From the NCBI GenBank assembly GCA_002837195.1, contig KZ478059.1, positions 372,001 to 436,000 of the forward strand: DNA of 64,000 nucleotides, in the 5' to 3' direction. Shown here piece after piece: positions 59,315 to 64,000 of this stretch. Under the pieces are notes generated by a model that saw nothing but the letters and a program-made list of their open reading frames with translations, was not told the origin of the DNA and ran no database searches. Origin of the DNA: Enterobacterales bacterium CwR94 (GTDB lineage Bacteria; Pseudomonadota; Gammaproteobacteria; Enterobacterales; Enterobacteriaceae). Within the stretch, counting starts at the first letter, position 1, and every line of letters starts with the position of its first letter. A program made the translations under genes and the position numbers.

Positions 59315-60031
59315 TTAAGCGGCGGTATGTGGGCTAACAATGCGTCCAAGGCCAGCCAGTAACATATCGAGAATCAACGCAAACAGCGCGGTCGCTGCGG
59401 CGCCCAGAATCAGCGTGGGGAAGTCGTTCAGATAAATACCAGGGAAAATGAGCTCGCCGTAGCTACTGGCACCAATCAGGAACGCCAGCGGGGCCGTACC
59501 CACATTGATGGCCGTGGCGATGCGAATACCGGATAAAATCACCGGCCAGGCATTGGGAATTTCCACCTGGCGTAAACGTTGGCCTTTGGTCATGCCAATG
59601 CCGTTTGCCGCTTCGATCAGTGAAGCGGGCACCGCACACAGTCCCGAGTAAGTATTGCGAACGATAGGCAACAGTGAAGCAAGGAAGAGGGCAACAATCG
59701 CGGGGCGATCGCCGATGCCGATAACCACCATGGCCAGCGCCAGCACCGCGAGTGGCGGTAAGGTGTTGCCAACGTTAAAGATTTGCATGACATACTCTGC
59801 CCAGCGGCGGGCAAAAGGGCGGCTGAGTAAGATGCCGCTGGGAATGCCTACCGCAAGCGCAAACAACATTGACCAGAAGACCAGTGTCAGATGTTGCTGT
59901 CCTAAATAGAGTAAATCGACCTGGCGGGCTTTAATGGTATCAATCCCCAAACCCCACACCAGTAAGGCGAGTACGGCGACGATAAACAGCGCGGCTAAGC
60001 CTGCGCGTTTCAGTAACGTCGAATCCTGCAT
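59315..60031 (-). CDS. osmY: Osmoprotectant ABC transporter permease OsmY (OsmU system)
   Basis: 238-residue second permease, first gene of the operon. About six helices; EAA-loop LPIVRNTYSGLCAVPASLIEAANGIGMTKGQRLRQVEIP and IRIATAINVGTAPLAFLIGASSYGELIFPGI. Not to be confused with the unrelated E. coli periplasmic chaperone also called OsmY. The operon promoter should lie in 60032-60250. Confidence 0.9.
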   Translation of the reverse strand: MQDSTLLKRAGLAALFIVAVLALLVWGLGIDTIKARQVDLLYLGQQHLTLVFWSMLFALAVGIPSGILLSRPFARRWAEYVMQIFNVGNTLPPLAVLALAMVVIGIGDRPAIVALFLASLLPIVRNTYSGLCAVPASLIEAANGIGMTKGQRLRQVEIPNAWPVILSGIRIATAINVGTAPLAFLIGASSYGELIFPGIYLNDFPTLILGAAATALFALILDMLLAGLGRIVSPHTAA

Positions 60032-60402
60032 TGGACATTCTCCCTGAATGACAGTTAAGTGGGACGTCCGCAGACGTCTGTTTTTCTACGGTATTTACAG
60101 GGTTAATCCGTTATAAAACGGATGAAATGACCATTTATCGAACAGTGCTATCAACCCGGGTGTGAAAGCGGAAAAAAGCGAAGCTGGCCTCCATAACTTG
60201 CTGTAAATGTTGAAAACGCGTTTTAAAGCTATAGCAATGATCTTTTCAAACAGGCAACTTTTACCCGCAAAAAGAGGCGTTTAAAAATCAAGCAAACAGA
60301 GAGGCAGCCCAGTGATGAAGGGGGCTAACGCGAAGTGAGAAAATATTGGCAAGATTAAGTGACACCGTCACAATGACGGTGTCGACAGGATGAAGGGTAA
60401 GA
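60032..60402. other. Region between osmY and the DUF1161 gene
   Basis: 371 bases. The left part is AT-rich and should hold the osm operon promoter; no specific operator recognised. A perfect hairpin gacaccgtca/tgacggtgtc (60361-60383) lies 20 bases after the DUF1161 gene and may end its transcript, though the T run is poor. Confidence 0.45.
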
Positions 60403-60696
60403 CTAGGGCGAAGGGGAATCTTCAGAGGTGCCGGCATCAGAGGGCAATGTCTGTGTCTCGGAGGTGATGCGTTTATAAACAATTTTTTGCGAGTCGTTTT
60501 CACAATGGCCCACCACTTGTCCGCCGGCACTGTCCACTTCATCATTGGGGACAATAGTCAGCGTGAAACCCGAAGCGGGGACGCCATTATGAATGATTTT
60601 TTGTTCGATATCGGCTTTCACACTGTCGCACGACGCGTGTGCGATGACCGGCAAGCTGAACAGCGCAGCGGTGATAATCCACAGAGGCTTTTTCAT
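60403..60696 (-). CDS. ynfD: DUF1161 periplasmic protein (YnfD-like)
   Basis: 97 residues: signal peptide MKKPLWIITAALFSLPVIAHA, then a small domain with two Cys (ASCDSV, VGHCEND) and the DUF1161 segment KIIHNGVPASGFTLTIVPNDE...GQVVGHC. It ends in a Ser/Thr/Pro-rich tail. Function unknown. ATG at 60696 with ribosome binding site aggatg. The symbol is assigned by resemblance to E. coli YnfD from memory and is less certain than the family. Confidence 0.8.
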   Translation of the reverse strand: MKKPLWIITAALFSLPVIAHASCDSVKADIEQKIIHNGVPASGFTLTIVPNDEVDSAGGQVVGHCENDSQKIVYKRITSETQTLPSDAGTSEDSPSP

Positions 60697-60738
60697 CACA
60701 TCATCCTTTTGTTTACGAGCCAGTCATTATCATAGCAA

Positions 60739-61086
60739 TCAAGGTGCCACAGGGCGACCCGTGCGGCGATCAAGGCAGCGCAACGTATTGGATTCCCAGT
60801 AGGCGTTGACGTTCAGGCTTTGGTCACAGGCATCGCGGCGGTCGACAGCATGATCGGCTTTATCAAAATCTTTCTCCGCGCGTGTGTTAACTTTATTGCG
60901 CAGACGATGTGTATCATCCCACTGCTCTTTATTCTGACGGGCCTGCTCGTTAGACAGCGCGTTGCTGCCATTTTCAATAATCACGCGATCGGTGCGGGCA
61001 TGCGCCGAGTGTGAGAAAGCAAAAGCCCCAATCAGCATCACCGGCAATACCGTGAGCATAAGATGGCGGCGAAGAGTCTGTTGCAT
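60739..61086 (-). CDS. ynfB: DUF1283 periplasmic protein YnfB
   Basis: 115 residues: signal peptide (cleavage near HSAHA), then a Lys/Asp/Arg-rich helical region [26 protein letters not shown] and a Cys-containing end [19 protein letters not shown]. Closely matches E. coli YnfB. Function unknown. Adjacent to and divergent from ynfA, as in E. coli. Confidence 0.92.
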   Translation of the reverse strand: MQQTLRRHLMLTVLPVMLIGAFAFSHSAHARTDRVIIENGSNALSNEQARQNKEQWDDTHRLRNKVNTRAEKDFDKADHAVDRRDACDQSLNVNAYWESNTLRCLDRRTGRPVAP

Positions 61087-61205
61087 AATGGATTCCTTGA
61101 AACAAAGAGTACAGGCTGTATCACAGCGTGAAGTATATCACTCGCGCACATTTCATGACCAGATTGAGAAATGTCGCTGTTTAACTAAATGAGAGTAAAT
61201 ATCCC

Positions 61206-61529
61206 ATGGTGAAAACCACTTTGTTGTTCTTTTTAACTGCGCTGGCCGAAATTATCGGATGTTTTTTACCCTGGCTGTGGTTAAAGAAAGGGGCAACGAT
61301 CTGGCTGCTGGTTCCTGCTGCGCTCAGTCTGGCGGCATTTGTTTGGTTGCTCACCCTGCACCCGGTGGCATCGGGGCGTGTGTATGCGGCTTACGGTGGT
61401 GTTTATGTGCTTACCGCGTTGCTGTGGCTGCGCATTGTCGACGGGGTAAAACTGACAACATTTGACTGGGTCGGGGCGCTGGTTGCGCTGAGTGGCATGC
61501 TGATTATTGTCGCAGGTTGGGGACGCTAG
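61206..61529 (+). CDS. ynfA: UPF0060 inner membrane protein YnfA
   Basis: 107 residues, four predicted membrane helices, UPF0060 family with the size and topology of small multidrug-resistance proteins. [18 protein letters not shown] and [17 protein letters not shown] are conserved with E. coli YnfA. Transport role plausible but unproven here. Confidence 0.94.
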   Translation: MVKTTLLFFLTALAEIIGCFLPWLWLKKGATIWLLVPAALSLAAFVWLLTLHPVASGRVYAAYGGVYVLTALLWLRIVDGVKLTTFDWVGALVALSGMLIIVAGWGR

Positions 61530-61572
61530 CGGGAACAACGCCCTCTGTCAGCGATGAACAGAGGGCACAGAC

Positions 61573-62319
61573 TTAGCCGCGATGAATGCTCAATCCTGCC
61601 AGCGCCTGACTGACCGGCATCATTTCCAGCGTATTGATATTCACATGGGCAGGTAACGTGGCCACCCACCACACGGCTTCGGTCACATCTTCTGCGCTCA
61701 ATGCCTGGGTGTTTTCATAGACTTTATCGGCTTTGCTGTCATCGCCTTTAAATCGAACGTTGGAAAACTCAGTTCCCCCGACCAAACCCGGTTCAATATC
61801 GGTCACGCGCAGCGCCGTGCCGTGCAAATCGCTACGCAGGTTGAGGCTGAACTGGCGCACAAAGGCCTTGGTCGCCCCGTACACGTTACCGCCTGCGTAC
61901 GGCCAGCTTCCTGCGATCGAACCCATATTGATAATATGCCCGCGATTGCGCTCCACCATATGCGGCAGCAGTGCCCGTGTCATATAGACCAACCCTTTAT
62001 TATTGGTATCGATCATCTCTTCCCAGTCCTCGATGCTGGCGCGATGAGCCGGTTCGATTCCTAATGCCAGTCCGGCATTGTTTACCAGCACATCGATATT
62101 GCGCCACTCGGCTGGCAAATTGGCCACGGCCTCATCGATTGCCTGACGGTCGCGCACATCCAGTTGCAGCGTCAGCAGACGTTCTCCCAGCTCATCGCGT
62201 AAGGCCTGTAAGCGCGTCTGCCGACGGCCAGTTGCAATCACCTGGTGACCTTCTGCAATAAAACGACGCGTGATGCTCTCACCAAAACCTGCCGTGGCGC
62301 CCGTTACAAAAATAATCAT
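61573..62319 (-). CDS. ydfG: NADP-dependent 3-hydroxy acid dehydrogenase YdfG
   Basis: Short-chain dehydrogenase that oxidises L-allo-threonine and serine and reduces malonic semialdehyde in the Rut pyrimidine pathway. 248 residues as in E. coli. Cofactor motif TGATAGFGE, NNAGLALG, catalytic Ser/Tyr/Lys in NMGSIAGSWPYAGGNVYGATK, and IEPGLVGGTEFSNVRFKGDD. Its neighbour guaD is also in nitrogen-base catabolism; the two are divergent. Confidence 0.95.
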   Translation of the reverse strand: MIIFVTGATAGFGESITRRFIAEGHQVIATGRRQTRLQALRDELGERLLTLQLDVRDRQAIDEAVANLPAEWRNIDVLVNNAGLALGIEPAHRASIEDWEEMIDTNNKGLVYMTRALLPHMVERNRGHIINMGSIAGSWPYAGGNVYGATKAFVRQFSLNLRSDLHGTALRVTDIEPGLVGGTEFSNVRFKGDDSKADKVYENTQALSAEDVTEAVWWVATLPAHVNINTLEMMPVSQALAGLSIHRG

Positions 62320-62413
62320 CTGGCTGTTCCTTAAGGATTTATCAACATGCGATTACCTTAGCACAGCGCTACTGCTGTGTGACAAGCCTCACACGAACGC
62401 TTACAGATTTGTG

Positions 62414-62430
62414 TGCACGGAATTTGTGCG
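62414..62430. promoter_or_regulatory. Candidate NtrC site 1 upstream of guaD
   Basis: TGCACGGAATTTGTGCG has the dyad TGCAC-N7-GTGC of NtrC (GlnG) sites. Its centre lies about 229 bases upstream of the predicted guaD transcription start, normal for an enhancer. Confidence 0.58.
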
Positions 62431-62434
62431 TCAT

Positions 62435-62451
62435 TGCGCATCTAAGGTGCA
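62435..62451. promoter_or_regulatory. Candidate NtrC site 2 upstream of guaD
   Basis: TGCGCATCTAAGGTGCA retains the GGTGCA half exactly and TGCxC on the other side. It lies 21 bases centre to centre from site 1, two helical turns, so two NtrC dimers could bind on the same face. Confidence 0.58.
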
Positions 62452-62507
62452 AGAGTTGGGGATCAAATAATAGAAACAACGGTGGGAAATTAATAATGAC
62501 TGGCATT

Positions 62508-62539
62508 GCAATCGGTTGCTATTAATGGCAACCGATTGC
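62508..62539. promoter_or_regulatory. Perfect inverted repeat of two PurR-like operator cores
   Basis: gcaatcggttgc (62508-62519) and gcaaccgattgc (62528-62539) are exact reverse complements separated by eight bases. Each alone fits the PurR core GCAANCGNTTGC completely. Centres are 20 bases apart. They lie between the NtrC-like sites and the sigma-54 promoter, where a repressor could interfere with activation. Confidence 0.68.
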
Positions 62540-62623
62540 GCACACGATTAACTTTTATTTTTGACGGAAAAAGAGAAATTTATACAACAGTATGAATATT
62601 CTGGTTTTTTGTATATTTGTGCG

Positions 62624-62640
62624 TTGGCACAACCTTTGCA
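62624..62640 (+). promoter_or_regulatory. Sigma-54 (RpoN) promoter of guaD
   Basis: TTGGCAC-aacct-TTGCA matches the sigma-54 consensus TGGCAC-N5-TTGCA exactly, with the obligatory GG (62626-62627) and GC (62638-62639) ten bases apart. The predicted start is near 62651, giving a leader of about 55 bases to the guaD ATG. Confidence 0.85.
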
Positions 62641-62705
62641 ATTTGTCATAACGGCCATCACCTGTAATAAACAGTAGGGTGGAACATTCACTTAGGGAAA
62701 TCGTT

Positions 62706-64000
62706 ATGTCAGCTCATACACAGTGCGTCATACGTGGCACATTTTTCGATTTTACGCAGACGGTTAATGACGTTGATGCATTACCTGGTGTCACCCGCAT
62801 TATTGAGGATGGTGTCATGGTCATTAAAGAAGGGCGTATTAGCCGCCTGCTGCCTTGGGAAACAGGGCATCACCTGTGGGATGACTGTGTTGAGCAACAT
62901 GACTTGAGTGGCAAATTGATCGTGCCGGGCTTTATCGACTGTCATATTCACTATCCGCAAACCGAAATGATAGGGGCATTTGGGGAGCAACTGCTGAGTT
63001 GGCTGGAAAACTACACATTTCCCACCGAGCGCCAGTTTGACTGCCCAGACTATGCTGCGCGGATAGCGGCCTTCTTCCTTGAACAGTTGCTGAGTAATGG
63101 AACCACCAGTGCGCTGGTCTTTGGTACGGTACATGCCGCATCAGTGAATGCACTGTTTGCTGAAGCCCTGCGGCGCGATATGCGTTTGATCGCCGGTAAG
63201 GTGATGATGGATCGCAATGCCCCCGATTACCTGCTTGAAACTCCGGAACAGAGTGACCAACAAACGCGAGAGTTAATTGAACGCTGGCATCGACGAGGCC
63301 GTCTGGGCTATGCCTTGACACCGCGTTTTGCACCGACCTCTTCACCAGCGCTGTTAGAGAAAGTGTATGCGCTCAAGCAGGCCTGGCCCGATGTCTGGAT
63401 ACATACGCATCTGAGTGAAAATCGCGATGAAGTCAACTGGGTAAAAACGCTATTTCCAGACAGCCAAAACTATCTGGATGTCTATCATCAACGCGGTTTA
63501 ACCGGGCGCCGCAGCGTTTTTGCGCACGGCATTCACCTTGAAGAGAGCGAATGGTGTTGTCTGCACAAAACGCAGTCGGCAGTGGCTTTCTGCCCCACGT
63601 CGAATTTGTTCTTAGGCAGCGGTCTGTTTGATTTGCACAGTAAATGGCGACATCAGGTCTCTATAGGAATGGGGACCGATGTCGGTGCAGGTACCACCTT
63701 TAATATGCTGCAAACGTTGGGAGAAGCCTACAAAGTAGGTCAGTTACAGCAGTACCGTTTGACGGCGGCAGAAGCGCTGTATCACGCGACATTGGGGGCT
63801 GCGCAGGCACTCGATCTCGACAGCTTCATTGGCAATTTTACCGAGGGCAAAGAAGCCGATTTTGTGGTGTTGGATCCCGCCGTCTCCGCATTACAAAAAT
63901 TGCGTCTGCAACGCTGCACAACGGTTGAGGAACAGTTGTTTATGCTGATGACATTAGGCGATGACCGTAACATCGCGCAAACGTGGGTTCACGGGCGTTG
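62706..64000 (+). CDS. guaD: Guanine deaminase (3' end beyond window)
   Basis: Zn amidohydrolase converting guanine to xanthine and ammonia. About 431 residues are visible, nearly the full length of the about 439-residue E. coli enzyme; the stop is just past the window edge. Metal-binding VPGFIDCHIHYPQTEMIG, then TTSALVFGTVH, WIHTHLSENRDEV, FAHGIHLEE, CPTSNLFLGSG and IGMGTDVGAGTTFNML complete the active site. Its leader carries a sigma-54 promoter with candidate NtrC and PurR sites, pointing to induction under nitrogen limitation. Confidence 0.96.
   Translation, partial: MSAHTQCVIRGTFFDFTQTVNDVDALPGVTRIIEDGVMVIKEGRISRLLPWETGHHLWDDCVEQHDLSGKLIVPGFIDCHIHYPQTEMIGAFGEQLLSWLENYTFPTERQFDCPDYAARIAAFFLEQLLSNGTTSALVFGTVHAASVNALFAEALRRDMRLIAGKVMMDRNAPDYLLETPEQSDQQTRELIERWHRRGRLGYALTPRFAPTSSPALLEKVYALKQAWPDVWIHTHLSENRDEVNWVKTLFPDSQNYLDVYHQRGLTGRRSVFAHGIHLEESEWCCLHKTQSAVAFCPTSNLFLGSGLFDLHSKWRHQVSIGMGTDVGAGTTFNMLQTLGEAYKVGQLQQYRLTAAEALYHATLGAAQALDLDSFIGNFTEGKEADFVVLDPAVSALQKLRLQRCTTVEEQLFMLMTLGDDRNIAQTWVHGR

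Noticed and set aside
1-64000. CRISPR array, prophage, insertion sequence, tRNA or rRNA genes
   Set aside because: No array of spaced direct repeats, phage structural genes, transposase or structural RNA signature was seen; the only tandem repeat is coding sequence in rsxC.

Overview
The window is chromosomal DNA of an enterobacterium (order Enterobacterales). Nearly every gene has a close E. coli counterpart, and the gene order follows, in reverse, the E. coli segment from purR to tus and on to the mlc/ynf/ydfG region near the replication terminus. A tus gene with a Ter site confirms a terminus-proximal position. The absence of several E. coli neighbours (sodB, ydhP, lhr, nemR, ydhIJK, blr, fumA, rstAB) and the presence of an osmVWXY operon and an L-arabinose cluster suggest a relative such as Erwiniaceae (Pantoea/Erwinia-like) rather than Escherichia. 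The genus is an inference; no rRNA or tRNA genes were seen.

Layout. 1-5.0 kb: purR (cut by the window edge), ynhF, mepH, grxD, rnt, gloA, nemA. 5.0-8.4 kb: an inserted block with eptA (lipid A phosphoethanolamine transferase) and a divergent oxidoreductase/LysR pair. 8.5-17 kb: ydhL, ydhF, sodC, slyA, slyB, anmK, mliC, pdxH, tyrS, pdxY, gstA. 17-26.7 kb: dtpA, nth, the rsxABCDGE electron-transport operon, ydgK, cnu. 26.7-39.8 kb: an accessory sugar block between cnu and ydgJ, made of ytfQRT-yjfF (furanose ABC importer), convergent araBA, and divergent araFGH-araC. 39.9-46.1 kb: ydgJ, add, malY, malX, malI. 46.2-53.4 kb: ydgA, manA, fumC, an unrecognised membrane protein, tus with Ter, ynfM. 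53.5-64 kb: ynfL, mlc, bioD2, osmVWXY, a DUF1161 gene, ynfB, ynfA, ydfG, and guaD running off the right edge.

Themes. The sugar block pairs two ABC importers with AraA and AraB but no araD, so the third arabinose enzyme must be encoded elsewhere or the pathway branches. araC sits at the end of the transport operon, and a candidate CRP site and AraC half-sites lie between araB and araF. Several regulatory sites can be read directly: MalI operators between malI and malX, an Mlc-type operator in front of mlc, a PmrA box in front of eptA, a Ter site overlapping the tus ribosome binding site, and, most notably, a consensus sigma-54 promoter with two upstream NtrC-like sites and two PurR-like cores in front of guaD.

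I see no prophage, insertion sequence, CRISPR array or anti-phage system. The window is mostly ordinary core genome; its novelty is in regulatory wiring and in the sugar insertion.
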